DNA of 7,729 bases from an uncultured bacterium (GCA_947365485.1 CANAXK010000077.1:1-7729); one strand, 5' to 3'. Numbered from the stretch's first letter, positions 1 to 6,772 are shown. Notes: a model not told the origin generated them from the letters alone. A program made the numbers and translations.

Positions 1-1287
1 ATTGACTACGAGGTTATAAGCGGGTATTTTGAACAGTTTAACGAGCTTATAAATAAGGAAACAAAAGAACTTCTGGAAACGGCGATTATGAATCCGGAAG
101 CCCAGATTGATTTCATGGACTTTTTGAATGCAATCGGGGATGAGGATAAGAAAATCCTGATTAAGTCTCTGGAAGAGGATTACGCGAATGACGCGCTTGC
201 AAACATACTTATTCCTGTATTCTTGTATTACATGAACACAGAAGTTGGAAATGTTGCACTTGAAATCCTCGGTCGCTCAAAATCCCAGCTTGCTTATCAC
301 GCTATTGAAAACGCACTCTCATTTGCTCCAGAAGAGCTCAAAAGTCGTATGAACAAAGCTCTTTCTGAACTCAAAATGGCAGGAATCAGGGTGGATAACA
401 CTGTTGAATTCTATAGAAACATCCTCAAAGAGTCTGCGCCTTACAAGACTTATGCTTCTTTCCCTGACGGGCATGGAAACATGGCGATTATTTTCTCACG
501 CATTCGCGCAAACAGAACGCTTCAATTCCTTGCTGTGGTTGTGAACCCAAGGTATGGAATCCTTGATTCGTTCGGGTTCAACAACATGACCGAGCGCGAT
601 TTCTTCAAGATTGTAGACAAATTCTACAACTATCAGGAGAAATATGAAATAAACGCCGGTGTTGCCAAGTATTTGCTCAATCAGGCGAAAGAAAATTCTC
701 ATATAAACGGGGAGCTGATTCCTTATGAGTACATCTGTTGGCAGAGCATTCTGCTTGATGTTGAGGAAGAAAAGCCAAATCTTTATCTTGAGAAAAAAGA
801 GCTTAATCAGAAGGACATAGACAAGCTTTGTCTTAATGATTATGTTCAGACGTGGTTCTTTGACGAGGTCACATCAGATGAGTTCAAGACCTTTATTGAC
901 AAGCTTTCGGCTGAATTTAAAGCGAACAATTTTGACGTGGATTTGGATAAGTTTGTTGCTGACAATTTTGACAGCATTTACACGGTTAAAGAGCTTGCTT
1001 ACAAGCTTGTAGTCTTTAACATGGCGGCTTATTTGAGGATGCTCAAAGGTGATATGGAGCTTGCAGAGTTGTTCTTCTCGCTCGGTTCTAATTACGCATT
1101 CCTTACGAATATTATTAGAAAGAGTATTTACGAGTACTATGTTGGCAAGCGCTACATTCTCAAGAACCAGAGAAAAGCTTCCAACATTTTTGAGAAGCGC
1201 ATGCAGCCAAAAGTCGACGATTTTGAGCTTTTGCAGCTTGATATGATAATTTCAAGCATTGAAGCAAGGTGGGTTGACAATGCATAA
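1..1287 (+). CDS. Unrecognised helical (HEAT-like) protein, 3' part of gene
   Basis: The frame is open from the first base, so 428 codons of a longer gene are visible and the start lies upstream; the ATG at 88 is internal. I do not recognise a named family. Residues about 65-125 (from the window edge) read as paired amphipathic helices like HEAT/ARM repeats, with a segment DALANILIPVF followed by VALEILGR. Residues about 150-195 look alpha/beta: an FPDGHGN motif, two hydrophobic strands, then GILDSFGFNNM. I recall similar stretches in proteins annotated only as HEAT-repeat, but cannot confirm this. The rest is mostly helical and ends in ARWVDNA. No signal peptide or membrane segment is evident in the visible part, so a cytoplasmic binding or scaffold role is a guess. 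The last 8 bp overlap ruvX, implying translational coupling. The reading frame is certain; the function is unknown. Confidence 0.85.
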   Translation: MDYEVISGYFEQFNELINKETKELLETAIMNPEAQIDFMDFLNAIGDEDKKILIKSLEEDYANDALANILIPVFLYYMNTEVGNVALEILGRSKSQLAYHAIENALSFAPEELKSRMNKALSELKMAGIRVDNTVEFYRNILKESAPYKTYASFPDGHGNMAIIFSRIRANRTLQFLAVVVNPRYGILDSFGFNNMTERDFFKIVDKFYNYQEKYEINAGVAKYLLNQAKENSHINGELIPYEYICWQSILLDVEEEKPNLYLEKKELNQKDIDKLCLNDYVQTWFFDEVTSDEFKTFIDKLSAEFKANNFDVDLDKFVADNFDSIYTVKELAYKLVVFNMAAYLRMLKGDMELAELFFSLGSNYAFLTNIIRKSIYEYYVGKRYILKNQRKASNIFEKRMQPKVDDFELLQLDMIISSIEARWVDNA

Positions 1288-1678
1288 GGTGATGGCGCTT
1301 GATGTTGGTACAAAGCGTATAGGGATTGCGCTTAGCGACTTTTTGCAGGTGATTGCGACCCCGCATTCTTTTATTTCGCGTGTGCCGGAAGATAAAGCAA
1401 TCGAGGAAATCACGAAAATTGCAAAAGAAAACCGGGTTGAGAAGATTGTTGTCGGTGTTCCGATAAACATGGACGGGTCACAAGGCTTTCAGGCAAAGGA
1501 TTGTATCGATTTTTCACAAAAACTTGATGGTTTTGATATAATATTAGAAGATGAAAGGCTGACTTCTGAAGAAGCTGAACAGAGGCTCCGTGAGAGGAAA
1601 GTTGATTTTCGAAAAAATAAGGGCCTTGTGGATATGGAAAGTGCCTGTGTAATATTACAACAGTATTTAGGAAGATAA
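1280..1678 (+). CDS. ruvX: RuvX/YqgF family Holliday-junction resolvase-like nuclease
   Basis: This 132-residue protein has the RNase H-like fold signature of the RuvX/YqgF family, at normal family length. Visible motifs are LDVGTKRIGIALSD (residues 7-20, catalytic Asp8), VVGVP (57-61), DERLTSEEAE (91-100) and VDMESACVILQQYL (117-130, Asp118), which supply the acidic metal-binding residues. Family members are implicated in processing the 5' end of pre-16S rRNA and have been proposed as Holliday-junction resolvases; the sequence cannot separate these roles. I chose ATG 1280 because the protein then begins just before the first conserved strand and an AAGGTGG ribosome site (about 1266-1272) sits at good spacing. 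TTG codons at 1259 and 1274 are in frame but would add residues not usual in the family. It overlaps the upstream gene by 8 bp and lies 3 bp before the DUF1292 gene, a pairing known from Firmicutes (yrrK-yrzB in Bacillus). Confidence 0.95.
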   Translation: MHKVMALDVGTKRIGIALSDFLQVIATPHSFISRVPEDKAIEEITKIAKENRVEKIVVGVPINMDGSQGFQAKDCIDFSQKLDGFDIILEDERLTSEEAEQRLRERKVDFRKNKGLVDMESACVILQQYLGR

Positions 1679-1681
1679 AGT

Positions 1682-1969
1682 ATGAACGAAAACGAAGAAT
1701 TAGAACAAAATTTTGTAGAAATCTACGGCGATGACGGTAACATCGTTAAGTGCGAAATCTATGATGTAATAGATTTTGAGGACAAAACTTACGCACTGCT
1801 GCTTCCGATTGGTGAAGACGAAGAAGACGCAGACTCCGAAGTTATTGTTATGGAATATGTTGAGGAAGGCGAAGAAGGCTACTTCCAGAACATCGAAGAC
1901 GATAACGAGTTCAAAAAGGTTTGCGAATACATAGAATCACTTAGTGACGAAGAAGACGACGAGGAATAA
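1682..1969 (+). CDS. DUF1292 family small acidic protein (YrzB-like)
   Basis: This 95-residue protein is extremely acidic: about 37 Asp/Glu against 4 Lys and no Arg, ending in a DEEDDEE tail. The core pattern matches DUF1292: an initial strand pair (FVEIYGDDGNIVKCEIYDVIDF), then YALLLPIGE, an acidic turn, VIVMEYVEE and a C-terminal FKKVCEYIESL helix. The biochemical function of DUF1292 is unknown. Its placement directly after ruvX repeats the arrangement seen in Firmicutes, which supports the family call. ATG 1682 is preceded by AGGAAG (1669-1674), which lies inside the end of ruvX. The stop is 5 bp before the Clp-N gene, and the GAGGA serving that next gene (1961-1965) lies in the acidic tail codons. 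No membrane segment or signal peptide is seen; it is probably a soluble cytoplasmic protein. Confidence 0.9.
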   Translation: MNENEELEQNFVEIYGDDGNIVKCEIYDVIDFEDKTYALLLPIGEDEEDADSEVIVMEYVEEGEEGYFQNIEDDNEFKKVCEYIESLSDEEDDEE

Positions 1970-1974
1970 TAGTT

Positions 1975-3312
1975 TTGTTTGAAAGATTTACTGAAAGAGC
2001 TGTTAATGTAGTGAGCGAGTCACAGAGACTTGCTGCGGAGACCGAATCTTCCGAGGTTATGCCGGAACATCTTTTGCTTGCGCTGGTAAGAGAAGCAAAG
2101 GGTGTTTCTCTGAAGCTTTTTAGAATGTATGGACTCTCTGCAGATGGGATTCAGCAGGAAGTGGAAAAGTATCTTATTAAAAAGCCTTCTATGCCTGAAA
2201 CAATCCCTTTTAGCCGCTCTTTTAAAGAAATCTTAAAGCATACGGTGGATTTAGCAAGCCGCTCCGGAAACACCAATATCCTTTTTGAACACCTGTTTTT
2301 GTCTGCAATAACCGATAAGAACTCTAATATTCAGGCAATTTTGCAAAGCTTTAATTTTGATATTTATAACTCAAGAGAAATTCTTACAAAGCTTGTTCAG
2401 AGAAAGATTAAACGCCTTGAGCATCCGGAGGTGGAAGAGGTAGAAGAGAAAAAAAGCTCTTTTGAATCTGTATACGAAGGCGAAGCTCTAACTGGTGTAT
2501 TTGACAGAGCTGTTTCAAAGCTTTCAGCAAAGGGGTATGAGATTCTCGGTACAGAACAGATTATGGCTTCGATTCTTGAAACAGCGGATTCTGAACTGGT
2601 TAAGACGATTAACAAATACGGACTTGATGCAGAGAATTTTGAACAGAAGCTAGCTGAACAACAGTCACGTCAGGCTGAGTACGAAGACAAGAAGATTATC
2701 TTCACTCCGAATGCATTTTTGATGATGAATTCGGCTTTGCAGACCGCAAAAGAGCTAGGCTCATCTGTTATTACGCCTGAGCACATTGTGCTTAGTGTTT
2801 TGAAAAACAAGAAGGGGTTAGCTTACGATGTAATCAAGTCTCTGGGAATCAACGGGGATAAGCTTTTAGAAGAGATACTTAAACCGATTGAAAAGCAAAT
2901 GCCTGAAACGCTTACCATTATGAAGCTTGCAAAAGAAGAAGCACGCAGAATCGGGCGTAATGTTGTCGGGACAGAAATGTTTCTTCTAGGAATCCTTGCA
3001 GAAGGCACAAGCATTGCGTTTGAAGTTCTTAATGACTTGGAAATAACAATGAAAGACGCGCGACTTGTGGTTGAAAACCTTGTTGGATATGGTAACGAGT
3101 ATTTTGACAAGGAAATCGTGTTTACAAACCGCGCAAAACGCGTGCTTGAAAAAGCTTGGCTTTCTGCTAAGAAATCCAGCAAACAAAAGATTGAGGCAGT
3201 TGATTTGCTGCTCGCAATCTTAGATGAGCCAAATTCTCTTGCGATGAAGGCTCTTGACCAACTCGGGGTTGATGCTGTTGAAATTAAGCACGGGATTCAA
3301 GGTGTCAGATAA
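1975..3312 (+). CDS. Clp-N repeat protein lacking an AAA+ ATPase domain
   Basis: The 445-residue protein starts like ClpC (FERFTERAVNVV) and consists of six Clp-N half-repeats, about three Clp-N (R) domains. Approximate residues are 1-68, 79-143, 170-235, 242-305, 311-372 and 379-443. Recurrent signatures are an opening helix (FTERA, FTPNA, FTNRA), an (E)HLLLAL-type helix (EHLLLAL 31-37, EHLFLSA 105-111, TPEHIVLSVL 267-276, GTEMFLLGIL 332-341, AVDLLLAIL 408-416) and a closing LG(I/V)-type helix. An acidic linker (about 150-163) separates pair one from pair two. The last pair most resembles genuine ClpC (AKEEARRIGRNVVGTEMFLLGIL). No Walker A or B motif, sensor or ClpP-docking loop is visible, and tilS begins 3 bp after the stop, so this is not a truncated ClpC reading into an ATPase. 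In Clp ATPases this domain binds adaptors and substrates; an adaptor or decoy role here is inference. The TTG start (1975) is chosen because it gives the conserved N-terminus. Confidence 0.9.
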   Translation: MFERFTERAVNVVSESQRLAAETESSEVMPEHLLLALVREAKGVSLKLFRMYGLSADGIQQEVEKYLIKKPSMPETIPFSRSFKEILKHTVDLASRSGNTNILFEHLFLSAITDKNSNIQAILQSFNFDIYNSREILTKLVQRKIKRLEHPEVEEVEEKKSSFESVYEGEALTGVFDRAVSKLSAKGYEILGTEQIMASILETADSELVKTINKYGLDAENFEQKLAEQQSRQAEYEDKKIIFTPNAFLMMNSALQTAKELGSSVITPEHIVLSVLKNKKGLAYDVIKSLGINGDKLLEEILKPIEKQMPETLTIMKLAKEEARRIGRNVVGTEMFLLGILAEGTSIAFEVLNDLEITMKDARLVVENLVGYGNEYFDKEIVFTNRAKRVLEKAWLSAKKSSKQKIEAVDLLLAILDEPNSLAMKALDQLGVDAVEIKHGIQGVR

Positions 3313-3315
3313 AAC

Positions 3316-4662
3316 ATGATTAATCGTGTAATAGAATTTTTAAGAAAATACAACTTGCAGGATAAAACAATTATTGTCGGCTTTTCAGGTGGGTATGATT
3401 CCATGTGTCTTATGGATATCCTGTCCAAAATCAAGGAGCAGCCGGAGTTTTTTGAGATGACTGTTGTTGCAGCGCACTTCAACCACAACTGGCGTGGAGA
3501 TGAGTCTTTGCGTGAGCAGGAGATTTGCCGCCTGTTTGCAAGCGCTAAGGGGATGGAGTTTTACACCAAGGATTCACCAAGGGGGGTGAAAAAAACAGAA
3601 AACGACGCGAGAATTGCGCGCTACGAGTTTTTTGAAGAAGCCTATGATGAGTTTGACGCAGATGCTGTGTTTACGGCTCATAACAGGGATGATAATGCAG
3701 AAACTGTGTTGTACAGAGTTATAAAAGGTACGGGAATTGTCGGGCTTAAGGGGATTGCAGAAAAGCGAGACTGCTTCTACAGGCCGCTTTTGCAGACTAA
3801 GCGTTCTGAAATTGTTGAATACTGCGCAAAGAACAATCTTTTCCCTAACAACGATTCTTCCAACTCAAACACAGCTTACCGCAGGAATTATTTGAGGCTC
3901 AATGTTATTCCGGCCCTTGAAAAGATTAACGAGGGTGTGAAGGATGCGCTTAATACGCTTTCTGTTGTGGCGTCTAGCGACAACGAGATTATTGAGGAGT
4001 ATTTGAGTGCGATAAGAACAAGGGTTATTGTTGACGATAGGATTGTCTCATCTGAATACAAGAAGCTTTCAAAGCCTGTAAAGATGCGCTTTTTGCATGA
4101 GTTTGTACAGTCACTTGGCTTGGATTACGATTTTAAGAAAATAAACGAGATTTTTGACTTTATAGAATCAAACATAACCCAGAGAAACGGCAGCACCCTT
4201 TCTCTTGCTTCTGCGCAGTGGCTTTATGCAGACGAGAAGGGTGTGGAAAGTATTCCGCGCAAGAAAAAGCCGGAAGAAGCTAATCAGGTTTCGATATTGA
4301 TAGACGGAGAAGGCGAGTACAGGGTTGGTGAGCACAAGTTTATTCTGCGGCCTTACACGGAAGAAAACCTGTTTGTGTTTCCAGAAGCGACTTCCAACTT
4401 TGCCTATGTTGATTTGAACGGAGTAAAATTCCCGCTAGAATTACGTAACCGCAGGGAAGGTGACACAATAAGGCCGTTCGGAATGTCCGGTTCAATGAAG
4501 CTTAAGAAATATCTTAATTCAAAGGGGATTCCACGTCATAATAGGGATGAGATTCTGCTTATTGCAGACAAGGACGAGATTCTCTGGGTTATGGGAACGG
4601 GGTTGAGTAACAAAATCGGGGTGCGCAAGGCGCCGACGCATGTTATGGAGTGGGTAATATAA
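3316..4662 (+). CDS. tilS: tRNA(Ile)-lysidine synthetase TilS
   Basis: The enzyme joins lysine to C34 of the CAU-anticodon tRNA-Ile with ATP, converting it to lysidine so the tRNA reads AUA and is charged with isoleucine. The 448-residue length suits a full-length TilS with its C-terminal domains. The N-type ATP pyrophosphatase P-loop is VGFSGGYDS (residues 21-29). Further N-domain marks are AAHFNHNWRG (52-61), AHNRDDNAETVLYR (121-134) and YRRNYLRLNVIPAL (188-201). The C-terminal tRNA-binding domain shows LRNRREGDTIRPFG (376-389), KLKKYL (395-400), KGIPRHNRD (403-411) and ILWVMG (422-427). ATG 3316 lies 3 bp after the Clp-N gene, with an AAGGTG ribosome site (about 3299-3304) in the end of that gene. 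The stop shares a base with the hpt start (TAATG). A tilS-hpt pairing is common in Firmicutes. Confidence 0.96.
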   Translation: MINRVIEFLRKYNLQDKTIIVGFSGGYDSMCLMDILSKIKEQPEFFEMTVVAAHFNHNWRGDESLREQEICRLFASAKGMEFYTKDSPRGVKKTENDARIARYEFFEEAYDEFDADAVFTAHNRDDNAETVLYRVIKGTGIVGLKGIAEKRDCFYRPLLQTKRSEIVEYCAKNNLFPNNDSSNSNTAYRRNYLRLNVIPALEKINEGVKDALNTLSVVASSDNEIIEEYLSAIRTRVIVDDRIVSSEYKKLSKPVKMRFLHEFVQSLGLDYDFKKINEIFDFIESNITQRNGSTLSLASAQWLYADEKGVESIPRKKKPEEANQVSILIDGEGEYRVGEHKFILRPYTEENLFVFPEATSNFAYVDLNGVKFPLELRNRREGDTIRPFGMSGSMKLKKYLNSKGIPRHNRDEILLIADKDEILWVMGTGLSNKIGVRKAPTHVMEWVI

Positions 4663-5192
4663 TGCAAATGATTAAAGAGAGTGATTTAAAAGTTTTGTAT
4701 GAGGATGACCAGATTCAGGATGCTATAAAAAAACTAGGCTCAGAATTGAACGAGATTTATGCGGAAGAAGAATTGTACCTAATTTGCGTGCTCAAGGGTT
4801 CTGTGATGTTCATGGTGGATTTATCCAAGCACCTCAAGATGCCTCTCAAGATGGAGTTTATAAGGCTTTCAAGCTACGGTTCGGGATTTTCTTCAACAGG
4901 GAAGGTAAATGCTGTTGATATTTCGCTTCCTGATTTGAACGGGAAAAATGTTTTGATTATCGAAGACATAATTGATACAGGGCATACGGCGAAATTTCTG
5001 GTAGACTTTATCAACCTGAATTTCAAGGCAAAGTCATTGAAGTTCTGTTCGCTCCTTGATAAGAAAATCAAGCGCGAGGTTGAAATTGACGCTGATTATT
5101 ATTGTTTTGAGGTGGATGACAAGTTTTTAGTCGGCTACGGGCTTGACTATGACGGGTATTACCGCAATTTGCCGTATATCGGGTATGTATAA
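4662..5192 (+). CDS. hpt: Hypoxanthine (guanine) phosphoribosyltransferase
   Basis: A purine-salvage enzyme that makes IMP or GMP from hypoxanthine or guanine and PRPP in the cytoplasm. The 176-residue length is typical of bacterial Hpt. Motifs in order: LKGS (residues 44-47, PRPP pyrophosphate-binding loop), IRLSSYGSG (67-75, flexible catalytic loop), the PRPP-binding signature VLIIEDIIDTGHTA (97-110), LLDKKIKR (131-138, with Lys expected to contact the purine), DKFLVGYGLDY (153-163) and RNLPYIG (168-174). ATG 4662 overlaps the last base of the tilS stop, and GGAG (4647-4650) lies 11 bases upstream. An in-frame GTG at 4650 would add four residues and lacks a better ribosome site. In many Firmicutes ftsH follows tilS-hpt; here the block ends and an unrelated redox gene follows after 83 bp. 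Confidence 0.96.
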   Translation: MQMIKESDLKVLYEDDQIQDAIKKLGSELNEIYAEEELYLICVLKGSVMFMVDLSKHLKMPLKMEFIRLSSYGSGFSSTGKVNAVDISLPDLNGKNVLIIEDIIDTGHTAKFLVDFINLNFKAKSLKFCSLLDKKIKREVEIDADYYCFEVDDKFLVGYGLDYDGYYRNLPYIGYV

Positions 5193-5198
5193 ATAGTA

Positions 5199-5218
5199 CC
5201 ATCCCCCGTTGGAGAGGG
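5199..5218. repeat. GC-rich intergenic repeat remnant
   Basis: The spacer after hpt contains CATCCCCCGTT followed by GGAGAGGG. This resembles the left part of the larger element between clpP and clpX (CCCCGGTGTGGGAGAGGGG, 7551-7569) and is more GC-rich than its surroundings. It looks like a degenerate or truncated copy of the same dispersed repeat family. The match is short, so chance similarity cannot be excluded. Confidence 0.4.
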
Positions 5219-5241
5219 AACATGTGCGCAAGCTGCATGTT
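5219..5241. promoter_or_regulatory. Palindrome/hairpin upstream of fprA
   Basis: Arms AACATG (5219-5224) and CATGTT (5236-5241) are perfect inverted repeats around 11 bases. As RNA they could fold further through a GC/GC step closed by a GCAA (GNRA-type) tetraloop, with 1 and 2 bulged bases. The palindrome sits between the hpt stop and the TATAAT box of fprA, covering where a -35 element would lie. It could be a DNA operator, a weak terminator for the hpt transcript (only TTTAGATT follows it), or part of the adjacent repeat. The inverted repeat is seen directly; its role is inferred. Confidence 0.5.
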
Positions 5242-5246
5242 TAGAT

Positions 5247-5269
5247 TATAATAGTTTTACAATTAGGAG
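5247..5269 (+). promoter_or_regulatory. Candidate -10 box and ribosome site of fprA
   Basis: A perfect TATAAT (5247-5252) lies 24 bases before the fprA ATG, and AGGAG (5265-5269) lies 6 bases before it. No convincing TTGACA-like -35 sits 16-18 bases upstream; that place is taken by the AACATG/CATGTT palindrome. A promoter of this kind would depend on an activator or be poorly constitutive, and the 5' leader would be short. The ribosome site is strong; the promoter is plausible only. Confidence 0.5.
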
Positions 5270-5275
5270 TATAAA

Positions 5276-6481
5276 ATGCACAATATAAGAAAGATTACGG
5301 ATGATATTATCTATTTGGGCTGTTCAGATAGGCGTTTGTGTCTTTTTGAAAGCGCATACCCTGTAAAAGACGGGATGTCTTATAACTCATATCTGATTAA
5401 CGATGAAAAAACAGTCTTGCTGGATACTGTTGACAAAACTTGCGCTGAACAGTTTTACGAAAATCTCAAAGTTGCTCTTGGAGAAAGGAATCTTGATTAT
5501 ATTGTCGTGCAGCACATGGAGCCTGATCATGGTGCTTTGCTTGAAGAAGTTGTAAATGCTCATCCTGGTGTCAAAATTGCCTGCACGCAAAAAACTGTTG
5601 CAATGATTAAGCAGTTCTTTAATTTCGACATTGATTCACGCGCAGTCATGCTAAAAGAAGGCGATACTCTTAATACAGGGCACCATGAACTCAAATTCAT
5701 CATGGCACCGATGGTCCACTGGCCGGAAGTTATGGTGACTTATGATTCAGCCTCCGGGATTCTCTTTTCCGCAGACGCGTTCGGCTCTTTTGGCGCGATT
5801 AACGGTAACCTTTTTGATAGCGAAGTTAACTGGAAGCATGACTATCTGGATGAAGCAAGAAGGTATTACACAAATATCGTCGGAAAATACGGGCTTCAGG
5901 TTCAGATGCTGCTAAAAAAAGCTGTAGAGCTTGATATTAAGATGATTTGTCCGCTCCATGGTTTAATGATACAGGAAAACATTGATTTACTGGTAGAAAA
6001 ATACAATAGGTGGTCAACTTACACTCCAGAAGAAGATTCCGTCATGATTGCGTATTCATCAGTATACGGCGGTACCGAAAGTGCAGTTAGTCTTCTTGCT
6101 GCAAAGCTTGCTGACAAAGGGGTGAAGAATATCAAGATGTTTGACGTTTCAATGACCCATCATTCGTTTGTTCTGGCAGAGGCGTTCAGGTATTCACACA
6201 TTGTTTTTGCGACCACGACGTATAATGCTGGTATTTTTGAGTCGATGGAGTGTTTGCTTCATTCAATTGTTGCTCACAATCTTCAGAACAGGAATTATGT
6301 GCTTATCCAGAATGGTTCCTGGGCACCGACTTGTGGCGGTTTGATGAGAGAATTGCTTGAAAAGCTTAAGGGGACAGAGATTTTGGATGATACAATTGCT
6401 ATTAAATCAACTTTGAAGGAAGAGCAGTTAGCCGGAGTGGATAATGTTGTAAATACAATAGTAAATTCTTTAGGTATGTAG
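5276..6481 (+). CDS. fprA: Class A flavo-diiron protein (A-type flavoprotein, O2/NO reductase)
   Basis: This 401-residue protein has the two-domain architecture of class A flavo-diiron proteins. The N-terminal metallo-beta-lactamase-like domain carries the diiron ligands: HMEPDH (His80, Glu82, Asp84, with adjacent His85), VHWPE (His148), SADAFG (Asp167) and CPLHG (His228). From about residue 254 comes a flavodoxin-like FMN domain beginning VMIAYSSVYGGTESAV (phosphate-binding loop) and containing FATTTYNAGIFESM and QNGSWAPTCGG. It ends there, with no fused rubredoxin or flavin-reductase domain, so it needs an external electron donor; the rubredoxin gene 129 bp downstream is the obvious candidate. 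Family members reduce O2 to water and/or NO to N2O in the cytoplasm of anaerobes; which substrate is preferred cannot be read from sequence. All expected metal ligands are present. It starts at ATG 5276 behind a strong AGGAG. Confidence 0.95.
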   Translation: MHNIRKITDDIIYLGCSDRRLCLFESAYPVKDGMSYNSYLINDEKTVLLDTVDKTCAEQFYENLKVALGERNLDYIVVQHMEPDHGALLEEVVNAHPGVKIACTQKTVAMIKQFFNFDIDSRAVMLKEGDTLNTGHHELKFIMAPMVHWPEVMVTYDSASGILFSADAFGSFGAINGNLFDSEVNWKHDYLDEARRYYTNIVGKYGLQVQMLLKKAVELDIKMICPLHGLMIQENIDLLVEKYNRWSTYTPEEDSVMIAYSSVYGGTESAVSLLAAKLADKGVKNIKMFDVSMTHHSFVLAEAFRYSHIVFATTTYNAGIFESMECLLHSIVAHNLQNRNYVLIQNGSWAPTCGGLMRELLEKLKGTEILDDTIAIKSTLKEEQLAGVDNVVNTIVNSLGM

Positions 6482-6502
6482 TATTATAAGTCAGTGGGTT
6501 GA

Positions 6503-6588
6503 CACCTCGCCCCGACCCTCTCGGGGTAAATGATACTTATTGGGAATTTATCTACAATCTGGTAAGTGTCTATAAAAGGAGAGGGTGA
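6503..6588. repeat. Structured GC-rich repeat between fprA and rubredoxin
   Basis: The spacer holds CACCTCGCCCCGACCCTCTC (6503-6522), which resembles the CCCTC(G/A)CCCC element near clpX. A roughly inverted end, GGAGAGGGTGA, lies at 6578-6588. Inside are two stem-loops: CCCCGA/TCGGGG (6510-6515 with 6521-6526, 5-base loop CCCTC) and GATACTTA/TAAGTGTC (6532-6539 with 6563-6570, 8 pairs including one G-T). Neither is followed by a T-tract, so they are not classical terminators and fprA and rubredoxin could still be co-transcribed. The stems could tune the relative expression or stability of the two messages. The inverted repeats are seen directly; family membership is inferred. Confidence 0.5.
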
Positions 6589-6610
6589 TAGCGAAAAAAG
6601 GAGAAAAATT

Positions 6611-6772
6611 ATGCAAAAATACGTATGCACAGTATGTCACTATGTTTATGACCCGCAGGCAGGAGATCCTGATAACGGAATCAATCCGGGCACAGCTTTT
6701 GAAGACTTGCCGGAAGATTGGGTTTGCCCTCTATGCGCAGTCGGGAAAGACATGTTTGAAGTGGAAGAATAA
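6611..6772 (+). CDS. rub: Rubredoxin
   Basis: A 53-residue rubredoxin of canonical size, a small cytoplasmic one-electron carrier with a single iron held by four cysteines. Ligands are Cys6 and Cys9 ([12 protein letters not shown]) and Cys39 and Cys42 ([15 protein letters not shown]). The middle segment, [20 protein letters not shown], is the standard linker. ATG 6611 is chosen because AAGGAG (6598-6603) sits 7 bases upstream and the product then has the usual N-terminus; an upstream in-frame GTG (6566) would add 15 basic, non-conserved residues. Lying directly downstream of the flavo-diiron gene, it most likely passes electrons from an NADH:rubredoxin reductase (not in the window) to that enzyme. 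A strong terminator begins within 6 bp of the stop. Confidence 0.97.
   Translation: MQKYVCTVCHYVYDPQAGDPDNGINPGTAFEDLPEDWVCPLCAVGKDMFEVEE

Noticed and set aside
1259..1279. TTG starts for ruvX
   Set aside because: They would lie upstream of or within the AAGGTGG ribosome site that serves ATG 1280 and add residues not usual in the family.
2823..3182. Open frame of 119 codons on the - strand within the Clp-N gene
   Set aside because: It lies wholly antisense to a well-supported gene, its serine/arginine-rich product has no recognisable motif, and it reflects codon bias of the + strand gene.
3581..3595. G6 and A7 runs in tilS as a phase-variable or programmed-frameshift site
   Set aside because: The frame is intact on both sides, the A-run is not in the phase needed for a -1 slippery heptamer, and tilS is an essential housekeeping gene.
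4650..4661. GTG start adding four residues to Hpt
   Set aside because: ATG 4662 overlaps the tilS stop in the usual TAATG coupling and gives the normal Hpt N-terminus.
6499..6504. Perfect TTGACA downstream of fprA as a -35 for a rubredoxin promoter
   Set aside because: The -10 position at 16-18 bp spacing is GC-rich (TCGGGGTA region), with no TATAAT-like box at a usable distance.
6510..6526. CCCCGA/TCGGGG hairpin as an fprA terminator
   Set aside because: It is followed by TAAATGATAC rather than a T-tract, and the rubredoxin gene downstream has its own strong terminator.
6566..6610. N-terminal extension of rubredoxin from GTG 6566
   Set aside because: The extra 15 residues are not found in canonical rubredoxins, and the strong AAGGAG site points to ATG 6611.
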